Shown here piece by piece: positions 41,696 through 50,021 of a stretch of DNA of 64,000 bases. The notes under the pieces were generated by a model. The model did not search any database. It was not told where the DNA came from and saw nothing but the letters and a program-made list of their open reading frames with translations. Made by a program: the position numbers and the translations under genes. The DNA comes from Micromonosporaceae bacterium KJ-029. Lineage in GTDB: Bacteria > Actinomycetota > Actinomycetes > Mycobacteriales > Micromonosporaceae. Each line of letters opens with the position of its first letter. Positions within the stretch are counted from its first letter, which is position 1. The DNA lies in assembly GCA_005402585.1 (NCBI GenBank), contig BIFP01000067.1, positions 124,001 to 188,000 on the forward strand. The letters run 5' to 3'.

Positions 41696-41890
41696 CTACC
41701 CCAGGTGAAGCGAGGTGGCCAGCCGGGTGCCGGGCCAGTTCGGGGTGGTCCGGGCCCGGCCGGTGGCGTCCACCAGCAGGGCGGCGTGCCCGTCCAGGGT
41801 GGCCAGCCAGTCGAGCGCGTCGGCGCCCCGGGCCAGCGCCGCGGTCGCGTACACGTCGGCTGCCGGCGACGTCAGCCCACCAGGTGGGGA
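41696..41890 (-). pseudogene. C-terminal remnant of FAD:protein FMN transferase (ApbE family)
   Basis: About 60 residues matching the end of ApbE: SPAADVYATAALARGADALDWLATLDGHAALLVDATGRARTTPNW. The conserved Asp/Ala-rich helix is intact, but everything upstream of it (signal peptide, FAD site) is absent; the preceding 100 bases are the SOS promoter region on the other strand. No start codon has a ribosome-binding site. It is probably left over from a deletion that brought the mutagenesis cassette next to the YbaK gene. Confidence 0.7.
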
Positions 41891-41985
41891 CCGGCGCCGG
41901 GGCACGGCGGGCGGTCCGCCGGTCGGTGGCGGCGTGTCCCACCTCGCCGGGCCGGCGCCGGTCCGGCAAGTCGGTGCGCCACACG

Positions 41986-42014
41986 TTGCATTTTCGTCGG
42001 TGGGAGGGTGTACT
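41986..42014 (+). promoter_or_regulatory. Promoter of the SOS mutagenesis cassette
   Basis: TTGCAT (41986-41991), a 17-base spacer and TGTACT (42009-42014), immediately before the SOS box. A TACTGT box at 42011-42016 with a 19-base spacer is an alternative reading. Confidence 0.5.
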
Positions 42015-42026
42015 GTCAGCAGCAGT

Positions 42027-42042
42027 TAGAACGAGTGTTCGA
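42027..42042. promoter_or_regulatory. LexA-binding SOS box
   Basis: TAGAACGAGTGTTCGA fits the actinobacterial SOS box (CGAACnnnnGTTCG) with GAAC-N4-GTTC conserved; it overlaps the expected transcription start of the downstream operon. A second half-palindrome, CGAACGTTCG (42049-42058), lies just downstream. Confidence 0.75.
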
Positions 42043-42373
42043 TTGCCTCGAACGTTCGTTCCAACCCCTTCGGGGCGGGTGTTTCGCGGCACCGGCCTCC
42101 GGGAGGTGCGGTGCCGCGGACCGCACCGGGGCTCCGGGCAGTCGCGAGTCCGGACCCGTCAAGGCAGGATCGTCGCCCGCCGCCCACGACCCCCGGGCGG
42201 CGGGCGACGGACCCGCCGGTACGCCGGCCGGGTGTGGTGTGGGGAAGCTCCGCACCCGGCCGGCCGCCCTGCTGGTGCGTCTTCCTCCGCACCGCCTGCC
42301 GCGGGCGTCCCGCGCCGACGGATCAATCTCCGCCGCGCGGCCCGCCCACCCCGGCCCACCTGGAGGAGAGACC
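42043..42373 (+). other. Structured 5' leader of the SOS cassette
   Basis: About 330 bases without a gene. Reading along the plus strand there are four stems: CCCC/GGGG near 42066-42075, a 9-bp stem (42085-42093 with 42110-42118), a perfect 15-bp stem (42171-42185 with 42195-42209) and a perfect 12-bp stem (42223-42234 with 42253-42264). None is followed by a T-run. The ribosome-binding site GGAGGAG of the first gene lies at the end of the leader. Confidence 0.55.
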
Positions 42374-42823
42374 ATGCCGACCAGCCCGGCCCAGGTGCCG
42401 ACGGTGCCCGCACACGTGTTGCCGCACCGCACCCCCGCCCAGTTGCTCGCGGTGGCCCGGCACGGGCTCGTCGAGGCCGCCCGGACCGGCCCCGACGGCC
42501 TCCGGTACGCCGCCGCCCACCTCGCGGCGCTGCGCGCCGCCGCCGCAGTGCTCGCCGCCCGCGCCCGCCCCGCGCCCACCCGGCGCAGCCGGATCACCAG
42601 CGTCTGGGTCTTGCTCGCCAGCGTCGCCCCCGAGCTGGACGAGTGGGCCGGCTACTTCGCCACCGGAGCCGGCAAGCGGGCCGCCGCCGAGGCCGGTATA
42701 CCCCGGGTGGTCACCGCCCGGGAGGCCGACGACCTGCTCCGCGCCGCCGAGGAGTTCGTGACGGTGGTGGAGTCCGCGCTCGGCCTGACGCACCAGCCGG
42801 CGATCGACGGTCTCGTCGCCTGA
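42374..42823 (+). CDS. SAV_6107-family HEPN-domain protein
   Basis: A 149-residue all-helical protein of the SAV_6107 HEPN family: LLAVARHGLVEAARTGPDGLRYAAAHLAALRAAAAVLAARARP, then SVWVLLASVAPELDEWAGYFATGAGKRAAAEAGIP, and VTAREADDLLRAAEEFVTVVESALG. HEPN domains are often RNases or partners of nucleotidyltransferases. I do not see the usual Rx4-6H motif, so activity is doubtful. GGAGGAG lies before the ATG. It is the first gene after the SOS box and is followed after 132 bases by imuA', so it is probably damage-inducible with the mutasome. Confidence 0.85.
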   Translation: MPTSPAQVPTVPAHVLPHRTPAQLLAVARHGLVEAARTGPDGLRYAAAHLAALRAAAAVLAARARPAPTRRSRITSVWVLLASVAPELDEWAGYFATGAGKRAAAEAGIPRVVTAREADDLLRAAEEFVTVVESALGLTHQPAIDGLVA

Positions 42824-42955
42824 GTCGTGGCGTCCGGCCACCACCGGCGGGACCCAGGGTGGCCGGACGCCGCCCCCGCCACGTCCTTTTCTGATCCACG
42901 ACAGCACCATCCACGGGCCGGAGTCTCCGTGGCGACATGACGGGGGGTTGGTCCG

Positions 42956-43720
42956 ATGGCGGGCCGGATGGTGATCGGTTCCGCCGCGCTGGCCGGGTTG
43001 GTGCGTCCGGCCAGCGCACCCGACCCGGCGGGCGGGCATCGGGTGCTGCCCGTCCGGCCCGAGCTGACGGGGCTGCTGCCCAGCCGGGGGTTGCGGCGCG
43101 GCAGCACCATCGCGGTCGGTCTCGGGCAGACCCGGCACAGCGGCACCACGTCGCTGATCCTCGCCCTGCTCGCCGAGGCGTCCCGCGCCGGCTCGTGGTG
43201 CGCCGTGGTCGGGGTGCCGACCTTCGGGGCCGGGGCGGCGGCCGAGGCCGGGATCGCCCTGGACCGGCTCGCCCTGGTGCCGCAACCCGGGCCCGATTGG
43301 CCCACCGTCGTCGCCGCGCTCATCGACGGGGTCGACGTGGTGGTCGCCGCCGTACCGGCCACCGTCTCCGCCTCCGTCGCCAGCCGGCTGGCCGCACGGG
43401 CCCGGCAGCGCGGCAGCGTGCTCGTGCCGTACGGCCGGTGGGACGGCGCGGACGTGACGCTCCAGGTGGTCCGCGGGGCGTGGGACGGGCTCGGGCCGGG
43501 GCGGGGGCGGCTGCGCCGCCGCGAGGTGACCATCTCGGCCCGCGGGCGGGGCGCGGCCGCCCGGCCCAAGGAGGTCAAGGTATGGCTGCCCGGTGACGAG
43601 CTGACCCGGGTCATTCCCGGGCCTCCCGGTGCCGATCGGCCGGGCGCCGGCCGGCTGCGCATGGTCGTGCCGACCGACGCCCCCGCGCCGTCGGCGGAGC
43701 GCAGCGGAGTGCTGGCATGA
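42956..43720 (+). CDS. imuA': ImuA'-like protein of the SOS mutasome
   Basis: A 254-residue RecA/ImuA-type protein. It has the N-terminal VLPVRPELTGLLPSRGLRRGSTIAVGL and a P-loop-like GLGQTRHSGTTSLILALLAEASRAGSWCAVVGVP, then VVVAAVPATVSASVASRLAARARQRGSVLVPYG. The Walker A is degenerate, as in mycobacterial ImuA', which does not act as a recombinase but recruits ImuB and DnaE2. GGGGGG lies upstream of the ATG. The C-terminus AERSGVLA is encoded by the first of two direct repeats that bound the 80-bp insert before imuB; without the insert the stop would overlap the imuB start as ATGA. Confidence 0.82.
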   Translation: MAGRMVIGSAALAGLVRPASAPDPAGGHRVLPVRPELTGLLPSRGLRRGSTIAVGLGQTRHSGTTSLILALLAEASRAGSWCAVVGVPTFGAGAAAEAGIALDRLALVPQPGPDWPTVVAALIDGVDVVVAAVPATVSASVASRLAARARQRGSVLVPYGRWDGADVTLQVVRGAWDGLGPGRGRLRRREVTISARGRGAAARPKEVKVWLPGDELTRVIPGPPGADRPGAGRLRMVVPTDAPAPSAERSGVLA

Positions 43721-43800
43721 GCGAGCGTCGGCGAGTGAATCATCGGTGCGGTGCGGTGGTGCCTCATGGCGGCGCGGAGCGCAGCGGAGTGCTGGCATGA
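43694..43800 (+). repeat. 80-bp junction-splitting repeat before imuB with a 27-codon mini-ORF
   Basis: A direct repeat of about 28 bases beginning GCGGAGCGCAGCGGAGTGCT starts at 43694 and 43774, 80 bases apart. ATGAGC occurs at 43717 (its TGA is the imuA' stop) and 43797 (the imuB start). The first ATG reads open for 27 codons, MSERRRVNH... to ...AERSGVLA, ending in TGA 43798-43800, which overlaps the imuB ATG. Confidence 0.9.
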
Positions 43801-45716
43801 GCACGCCGGTGCGGACCCTGCTGCTCTGGTGCCCGGACTGGCCGGTTCTTGCCGCCGAGATCGTTGACGGGGTGCCCGCCACCGGTCCGGTCGCGGTGCT
43901 GCACGCCAACCGGGTGGTCGCCTGCTCCGAGCGGGCTCGGGCCGAGGGGGTACGCCGGGGGTTGCGCCGGCGGGAGGCGCAGGGGCGCTGCCCGCAGCTC
44001 ACCGTCGTCGACCACGATCCCGGCCGGGACGCCCGGGCGTTCGAGCCGGTGGTGGCCGCGGTCGAGGAGGTGGCGGTCGGGGTCGAGGTGATCCGCCCCG
44101 GGGCCTGCGCGCTGGCCGCCCGGGGGCCGAGCCGGTATCTCGGCGGCGAGGAGGCGGCCGCCGAGCGGATCGTCGAGCACGTCGCCCAGAGCTGCGCGGT
44201 GGAGAGCCAGGTCGGCATCGCCGACGGGGTCTTCGCCGCCGGGCTGGCCGCCCGGGAGGGGCGGATCGTGTCGCCCGGCGGTACGCCGGACTTCCTGGCC
44301 GCCCAGTCCGTCGAGGCGCTCGGACGGCCCGCCCTGGCCGACCTGTTGCGCCGGCTCGGGGTGCGTACGCTCGGCGACTTCGCCGCGTTGCCGGCCGGCG
44401 ACGTGCTGGCCCGGTTCGGGTTCGACGGGGCGCTGGCCCACCGGCTGGCCGCCGGCCGGGACGACCGGCCGCTCGCGGTCCGGCGTCCTCCCGCCGACCT
44501 GACGGTCACCGCCGACCTCGACGAGCCGATCGACCGCGTCGACGTCGCGGCGTTCGCCGCGCGGACGCTGGCCGAGCGGCTGCACGAACGGCTTGCCGGG
44601 TACGGGCTGGCCTGCACCCGGCTCGGCATCGAGGCGGTCACCGCGCACGGCCAGGAACTGCACCGGGTCTGGCGGCACGACGGCCTGCTGACCGCGGCGG
44701 CGATCGCCGACCGGGTCCGCTGGCAACTGGACGGCTGGCTCTCCGGCGGTGGCCGCCGGGGCGGCGGGCCGGCACGCCCCACCGCCGGGATCATCCGGCT
44801 GCGGCTCGTACCGGACGGAGTGCTCGCCCAGGCCGGCCTGCAACCCGGGCTGTGGGGAGAGACCGGTGCGGACCGCGAGCGGGCGCATCGCGCGCTGAGC
44901 CGGGTGCAGGGGCTGCTCGGCCCCGAGGCGGTGGTCACCGCCGTGCTCGGCGGCGGGCGTTCCCCGGCCGACCAGGTCAGTCTGGTTCCGTGGGGTGACG
45001 AACGCCTGCCCGCCCGCCCCGGCGCCGCGCCATCACCGGGCGAGTCCGTCGAACGCCCCGGCGGCACGCCGTGGCCGAGCGGTGCCGACGCTGCCCGGAC
45101 CGGTGCCGGCGGGTCCGAGGCCGGTGGGTCGGGCGGGTCGAGGACTGGTGGGTCCGGTGCCGGTGGGGCCGGGTCAGGCAGGTCCGGGGCCGGAGGCGCG
45201 TCCGTGAGTAAGCCGGGTCGGGCCGGTGGCCGGCGGGCGGGCCAAGGGCAGCCCATACCGTCCTGGCCGGGGCGACTGCCGCCGCCCTCGCCGGCCGTGG
45301 TGCTGCCCGTCCCGCTCGCCGCGAGCGTGCTCGACGCCACCGGCACACCGGTCGTGGTGAGCGCGCGGTTGGCGGTGAGCGCCCCGCCGGCCCGGCTGAT
45401 CATCGGTGCGGCCGTGGGGTCCACCGCCACCGCCACCACCACCGCTGCCGCTGCTCCCACCGCCGCCACCGCTGCTCCCACCGCCGCCACCGCTGCTCCC
45501 ACCGCCGCCACTGCCACCACCGTCGCCGCCCCAGCCGGTGCGATCGTGCCGGCCGAGATCGTCGGCTGGGCCGGCCCGTGGCCGGTCGACGAGCGGTGGT
45601 GGGCCCCGGCCGAGGCGCGCCGGCGGGCCCGGTTCCAGGTCCGCCTGGACGACGGCAGCGCACTGCTACTGGCAGTCGAAGCCAACCAGTGGCTGGTGGA
45701 GGCGATCTATGACTGA
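43797..45716 (+). CDS. imuB: ImuB-like, Y-family polymerase homologue of the SOS mutasome
   Basis: A 639-residue Y-family protein. The N-terminus LLLWCPDWPVLAAEIVDGVPATGPVAVL follows the polymerase fold, but the catalytic DxDxFYASVE and the SxDE block are not kept, as in ImuB proteins that serve as adaptors rather than polymerases. The C-terminal part has VVLPVPLAASVLDATG and ends WWAPAEARRRARFQVRLDDGSALLLAVEANQWLVEAIYD, the region that in mycobacteria binds the sliding clamp and partners. Between them lies a long Gly/Ser/Ala/Thr linker with GGSG-type units and a 21-bp tandem repeat (TAATAAP), probably disordered. Translation may depend on the coupled mini-ORF. Confidence 0.88.
   Translation: MSTPVRTLLLWCPDWPVLAAEIVDGVPATGPVAVLHANRVVACSERARAEGVRRGLRRREAQGRCPQLTVVDHDPGRDARAFEPVVAAVEEVAVGVEVIRPGACALAARGPSRYLGGEEAAAERIVEHVAQSCAVESQVGIADGVFAAGLAAREGRIVSPGGTPDFLAAQSVEALGRPALADLLRRLGVRTLGDFAALPAGDVLARFGFDGALAHRLAAGRDDRPLAVRRPPADLTVTADLDEPIDRVDVAAFAARTLAERLHERLAGYGLACTRLGIEAVTAHGQELHRVWRHDGLLTAAAIADRVRWQLDGWLSGGGRRGGGPARPTAGIIRLRLVPDGVLAQAGLQPGLWGETGADRERAHRALSRVQGLLGPEAVVTAVLGGGRSPADQVSLVPWGDERLPARPGAAPSPGESVERPGGTPWPSGADAARTGAGGSEAGGSGGSRTGGSGAGGAGSGRSGAGGASVSKPGRAGGRRAGQGQPIPSWPGRLPPPSPAVVLPVPLAASVLDATGTPVVVSARLAVSAPPARLIIGAAVGSTATATTTAAAAPTAATAAPTAATAAPTAATATTVAAPAGAIVPAEIVGWAGPWPVDERWWAPAEARRRARFQVRLDDGSALLLAVEANQWLVEAIYD
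45450..45512 (+). repeat. 21-bp tandem repeat inside imuB
   Basis: Three copies of GCTGCTCCCACCGCCGCCAC plus one base (45450-45470, 45471-45491, 45492-45512), coding for a 7-residue Ala/Thr/Pro unit. It is in frame and can change in number without a frameshift. Confidence 0.85.
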
Positions 45717-45725
45717 GGTGAATCC

Positions 45726-45775
45726 AGATCTTGGTACGCCTCGGCCTCTGGGAGGGCCGGAACGTACCAAGATCT
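45726..45775. repeat. Palindrome between imuB and dnaE2
   Basis: AGATCTTGGTACG (45726-45738) and CGTACCAAGATCT (45763-45775) are perfectly complementary over 13 bases around a 24-base centre that has its own GGCC/GGCC pairing. The dnaE2 ATG is 19 bases further on. Confidence 0.8.
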
Positions 45776-45794
45776 CGGCGGTGGGTTGGGTGCG

Positions 45795-48700
45795 ATGAGT
45801 TTTCACAATCCGCAGCTGCCGTGGTCGGAGTTGGAGCGGGTGCTCTCCGGGCGGTCGGGCGGGGGGCGGTCGGGTGGGGAGCAGAGGAACGGCGACCGGC
45901 GGGGGAGCGGGGGCGGGCGGCACCTGCACGTGGTGGATCCGCTCGCGGTCGACGCCGACGGGGGCGACTCGCCGGCGTGGAGCCGGCGGCGGGAGCACTA
46001 CCGGCCGCCGGAGCTGACCCGCCCCGACGGCGTGGTGCCGTACGCCGAACTGCACGCGCACACCAACTTCAGCTTCCTGGACGGCGCCAGTCACCCCGAG
46101 GAGCTGGCCGAGGAGGCCGTCCGGTTGGGGCTCACCGCGCTCGCCGTCACCGACCACGACGGCTTCTACGGCGTGGTGCGGTTCGCCGAGGCGGCCCGCA
46201 CGCTGGGCCTGCCGACGATCTTCGGGGCGGAGCTGTCCCTCGGCCTGCCCGGCCCGCAGAACGGCGTACCCGACCCGCACGGCAACCACCTGCTGGTGCT
46301 GGCGCACGGCCACGAGGGGTACGCCCGGCTGGCCGCGACCATCGCCCGCGCGCAGCTGCGCGGCGGGGAGAAGGGCCGCCCGGTCTACGGCGAGCTGGAA
46401 GAGGTCGCCGACGCCCTGCGTGACCACGTGCTGGTGCTCACCGGCTGCCGCAAGGGGCACGTGCCGGGCGCCCTGCTCACCGAGGGGGTCGACGCGGCAG
46501 CCCGCGAGCTGGACCGGCTCACCGAGCTGTTCGGCGCCGAGACGGTGGCGGTGGAGCTGACCGACCACGGCCACCCGGTCGACGGCGACCGCAACGACGC
46601 CCTGGCCGAGCTGGCCGCCGCCGCCGGACTACCCACGGTGGCCACGAACAACGTGCACTACGCCACCCCGGGGCGGCGCCGGTTGGCCACCACCCTCGCG
46701 GCGGTGCGGGCCCGGCGCAGCCTGGACGAGATCGACGGCTGGCTGCCCGCCGCCGGCACCGCCCACCTGCGCAGCGGTGCCGAGATGGCGGCCCGGTTCG
46801 CCGCGTACCCGGGTGCGGTGGCGCGGGCCGCCGAGTTCGGCGCGGAACTCGCCTTCGACCTCCATCTCGTCGCGCCAGAGCTGCCGGCGTACCCGGTGCC
46901 GCCGGGGCACTCCGAGATGAGCTGGCTGCGCCATCTCACCGAGCAGGGCGCGCGGGACCGCTACGGCCCACGGGAGGCGCACCCGCAGGCGTACGCGCAG
47001 CTCGACCATGAGCTGAACATGATCGAGGAGTTGGGATTCCCCGGCTACTTCCTGGTGGTCTACGACATCGTCGACTTCTGCCGGGAGAAGAACATCTACT
47101 GCCAGGGCCGAGGCTCGGCGGCGAACTCGGCGGTCTGCTACGCGCTGCGGATCACCAACGTGGACGCGGTCCGGCACCGGCTGCTGTTCGAACGGTTCCT
47201 GGCCCCCGAACGCGACGGGCCGCCCGACATCGACGTGGACATCGAGTCCGACCGCCGGGAGGAGGTCATCCAGCACGTCTATGACCGGTACGGCCGGGAG
47301 CACACCGCCCAGGTGGCCAACGTGATCTCCTACCGACCCCGCTCGGCGGTGCGGGACGTGGCCAAGGCGTTCGGCTTCTCGCCCGGCCAGCAGGACGCCT
47401 GGAGCAAGCAGATCGACCGGTGGGGTGATGTGGCCACGGTGGACGTGCCGGAGATCCCCGAGCAGGTGATCGAGTACGCCAACGCCCTCCAGACGTTCCC
47501 CCGGCACCTGGGTATCCACTCCGGCGGCATGGTGATCTGCGACCGGCCGGTGATCGAGGTCTGCCCGGTGGAGTGGGGCCGGATGCCCGGCCGCAGCGTG
47601 CTCCAGTGGGACAAGGACGACTGCGCCGCCGTCGGCCTGGTCAAGTTCGACCTGCTCGGCCTCGGCATGCTCTCCGCGCTGCACTACGGCTACGACATGA
47701 TCGGGATGAGCCTGGATCTCGGCGACATGACGCTGGACGATCCCGAGGTCTACGACATGCTCTGCCGGGCCGACTCGATCGGGGTGTTCCAGGTGGAGAG
47801 CCGGGCACAGATGGCCACCCTGCCCCGGCTCAAGCCCCGCAAGTTCTACGACCTGGTGGTCGAGGTGGCGCTGATCCGGCCCGGCCCGATCCAGGGCGGC
47901 TCGGTGCACCCGTACATCCGGCGCAAGAGCGGGCAGGAGGAGGTGACCTTTCCGCATCCGCTGATGCGCAACGCGTTGGAGAAGACCCTCGGCGTACCGC
48001 TGTTCCAGGAACAGCTGATGCAGCTCGCCATCGACCTGGCCGGGTTCGACGCGGCCGAGGCCGACCAACTGCGCCGGGCGATGGGGGCCAAGCGGTCGGT
48101 GGAGCGGATGGCGAAGATCGCCGACCGGCTCTACGGCGGCATGGCGGAGCGCGGCATCACCGGCGAGCTGGCCGACGACGTCTACCGCAAGCTCACCGCG
48201 TTCGCCAGCTACGGCTTTCCGGAGAGCCACGCGATGAGCTTCGCCTACCTGGTCTACGCCAGCTCCTGGCTCAAGCGCTACCACCCGGGCCCGTTCCTGG
48301 CCGCGCTGCTCAGCGCCCAGCCGATGGGCTTCTACTCGCCGCAGACCCTGGTCGACGACGCCCGCCGGCACGGGGTGGAGGTACGCCGGCCGGACATCAA
48401 CGCCAGCGGCGCGAAGCCGGTGCTGGAGTCCACCCCGCAGACCCGGTGGGGCAGCCAGCCGGGGGAGCCGCCGCACGCCTGGGGGCTGGGCGGGCCGGCC
48501 GTACGGCTCGGACTGTCCAGCGTGCGTACCCTCGGCGACGGGGTGGCCGAGCGGATCGAGAGCGAACGGGCGGCGGGCGGGCCGTACCGCGACATGCCGG
48601 ATCTGGCCCGGCGGGTGGGTCTGACCGCCGCCCAACTGGAGGCGCTGGCCACCGCGGACGCCTTCGCCTGTTTCGGGCTGACCCGGCGGCAGGCGCTCTG

Positions 48701-49196
48701 GGCGGCCGGCGCGGCGGCGCAGGACCGGCCGGGCCGGCTGCCCGGCACGGTGACCGGCGCGACGGCGCCCGTCCTGCCCGGCATGGAGGCGGTGGACCGG
48801 CTGGTCGCCGACGTGTGGGCCACCGGGCTGTCGCCGGAGAACCACCCGGCCCGGTTCGTCCGCCCGCAGCTCGACGCCATGGGCGCGGTGCCGATCGACC
48901 GGTTGGGCCGGGTGGAGCCGGGTCGGCGGATCCGGGTCGGCGGGATCGTCACCCACCGGCAGCGCCCGGCGACCGCGGGTGGGGTCACCTTCCTCAACCT
49001 CGAGGACGAGACCGGCATGCTCAACGTCACCTGCTCGCCGGGGCTGTGGCAGCGGCACCGGCGGGTGGCCCGCACCAGCACGGCGCTGGTGGTGCGCGGG
49101 CTGTTGCAGCGGCACGAGGGGGTGGTCAACCTGGTCGCCGACCGGCTGGACGCGATCGATCCCCCGGTCAGCCCCGCCTCCCGCGACTTCCGCTGA
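45795..49196 (+). CDS. dnaE2: Error-prone DNA polymerase III alpha subunit, DnaE2
   Basis: A 1133-residue C-family polymerase for damage-induced mutagenesis. The PHP domain (~75-320) has ELHAHTNFSFLDGASHPEEL and TDHDGFYG; the polymerase palm carries the catalytic acids in PDIDVDIESDRR and the block GRGSAANSAVCYALRITNVD; FQEQLMQLAIDLAGFDAAEAD and the fingers motif ASYGFPESHAMSFAYLVYASSWLKRYHPGPFLAALLSAQPMGFYSP follow; an OB-type module is near the C-terminus. The length and motif set match DnaE2 rather than replicative DnaE1, and it follows imuA' and imuB as in mycobacteria. The first ~60 residues are a Gly/Arg-rich extension. ATG 45795 is preferred; the run GGGTTGGG lies before it. Confidence 0.95.
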   Translation: MSFHNPQLPWSELERVLSGRSGGGRSGGEQRNGDRRGSGGGRHLHVVDPLAVDADGGDSPAWSRRREHYRPPELTRPDGVVPYAELHAHTNFSFLDGASHPEELAEEAVRLGLTALAVTDHDGFYGVVRFAEAARTLGLPTIFGAELSLGLPGPQNGVPDPHGNHLLVLAHGHEGYARLAATIARAQLRGGEKGRPVYGELEEVADALRDHVLVLTGCRKGHVPGALLTEGVDAAARELDRLTELFGAETVAVELTDHGHPVDGDRNDALAELAAAAGLPTVATNNVHYATPGRRRLATTLAAVRARRSLDEIDGWLPAAGTAHLRSGAEMAARFAAYPGAVARAAEFGAELAFDLHLVAPELPAYPVPPGHSEMSWLRHLTEQGARDRYGPREAHPQAYAQLDHELNMIEELGFPGYFLVVYDIVDFCREKNIYCQGRGSAANSAVCYALRITNVDAVRHRLLFERFLAPERDGPPDIDVDIESDRREEVIQHVYDRYGREHTAQVANVISYRPRSAVRDVAKAFGFSPGQQDAWSKQIDRWGDVATVDVPEIPEQVIEYANALQTFPRHLGIHSGGMVICDRPVIEVCPVEWGRMPGRSVLQWDKDDCAAVGLVKFDLLGLGMLSALHYGYDMIGMSLDLGDMTLDDPEVYDMLCRADSIGVFQVESRAQMATLPRLKPRKFYDLVVEVALIRPGPIQGGSVHPYIRRKSGQEEVTFPHPLMRNALEKTLGVPLFQEQLMQLAIDLAGFDAAEADQLRRAMGAKRSVERMAKIADRLYGGMAERGITGELADDVYRKLTAFASYGFPESHAMSFAYLVYASSWLKRYHPGPFLAALLSAQPMGFYSPQTLVDDARRHGVEVRRPDINASGAKPVLESTPQTRWGSQPGEPPHAWGLGGPAVRLGLSSVRTLGDGVAERIESERAAGGPYRDMPDLARRVGLTAAQLEALATADAFACFGLTRRQALWAAGAAAQDRPGRLPGTVTGATAPVLPGMEAVDRLVADVWATGLSPENHPARFVRPQLDAMGAVPIDRLGRVEPGRRIRVGGIVTHRQRPATAGGVTFLNLEDETGMLNVTCSPGLWQRHRRVARTSTALVVRGLLQRHEGVVNLVADRLDAIDPPVSPASRDFR

Positions 49197-49261
49197 CCGG
49201 CGGGCGGCGCCACGCGCCTTCGGGACCGTGCCTCGCCTGACGTGATCGGCACGACAGGCCC

Positions 49262-49267
49262 TAGGCT
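49262..49267 (+). promoter_or_regulatory. -10 box of a leaderless transcript (TAGGCT)
   Basis: TAGGCT, seven bases, then the GTG at 49275. CTGACG 19 bases upstream (49237-49242) is a weak -35. Confidence 0.5.
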
Positions 49268-49274
49268 CGACCGG

Positions 49275-50021
49275 GTGGAACAGACCCTGAACCCGGCCGG
49301 GCCGCCGCTCACCCCCCGTACCGCCGTGGTCTGGTCGGTGCTCCGCGCTGAGCTGGACCGTCGGCCCTCCGCCGAGCTGACCGTGCTCGACGTCGGCGGT
49401 GGCACCGGCGGCTTCGCCGTGCCGCTGGCCCGGGCCGGACACCAGGTCACCGTGGTCGACGCCAGCCCCGACGCGCTCGCCGCGCTCAGCCGCCGGGCCG
49501 CCGAGGCCGGGGTGGCCGAGCGGGTACGCGCGGTGCAGGGCGACGGGGACGCCCTCGCCGGGCTGGTCGAGCCGGCCAGTGTCGACCTGGTGCTCTGCCA
49601 CGCCGTGCTGGAGGTCGTCGACGACCCGGCGCCGGTGGTGTCCGCGCTGGCCGGCGCGCTGCGCCCGGGCGGCGCGGTGAGCGTGCTGGTCGCCGGGCGG
49701 GCCGCCGCGGTGCTCGGCCGGGCGATGAACGGCCACCTCGACGTGGCGGCGGCGCTGGCCGCCGAACCCGACGGCAGCGTCGGCCCCCGCGACACGCTGC
49801 GGCGGCGCTTCGACGCCGACAGCGCCGCCGCGCTGCTGGCCGCCGCCGGGCTCACGGTCGAGGAGATCCACGGCGTACGCGTCCTCGCCGACCTGCTCCC
49901 CGCGGCGGTGGCGGACGGTCAGCCGGGCGCCCTGGTCGAGCTGGAGCGGGCGCTCGCCGCCCGGCCACCCTGGCGGGACATCGCCGCCCAGCTGCACCTG
50001 TTCGCCCGCCGCCCGGCATGA
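49275..50021 (+). CDS. Class I SAM-dependent methyltransferase
   Basis: A 248-residue methyltransferase with a Rossmann fold. Motif I is TVLDVGGGTGGFAVPLARAGHQVTVVDASPDALAAL; the acidic end of strand 2 is VVDAS; motif II/III corresponds to VDLVLCHAVLEVVDDPAPVVSALAGALRPGGAVSVLVAG. The C-terminal helical cap with LHLFARRPA resembles the SmtA/UbiE-type group. The GTG at 49275 is preferred because the leaderless -10 box stands seven bases before it; a start at 49242 would add 11 residues. The substrate is not known. Its stop overlaps the ATG of the next gene (ATGA). Confidence 0.87.
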   Translation: MEQTLNPAGPPLTPRTAVVWSVLRAELDRRPSAELTVLDVGGGTGGFAVPLARAGHQVTVVDASPDALAALSRRAAEAGVAERVRAVQGDGDALAGLVEPASVDLVLCHAVLEVVDDPAPVVSALAGALRPGGAVSVLVAGRAAAVLGRAMNGHLDVAAALAAEPDGSVGPRDTLRRRFDADSAAALLAAAGLTVEEIHGVRVLADLLPAAVADGQPGALVELERALAARPPWRDIAAQLHLFARRPA

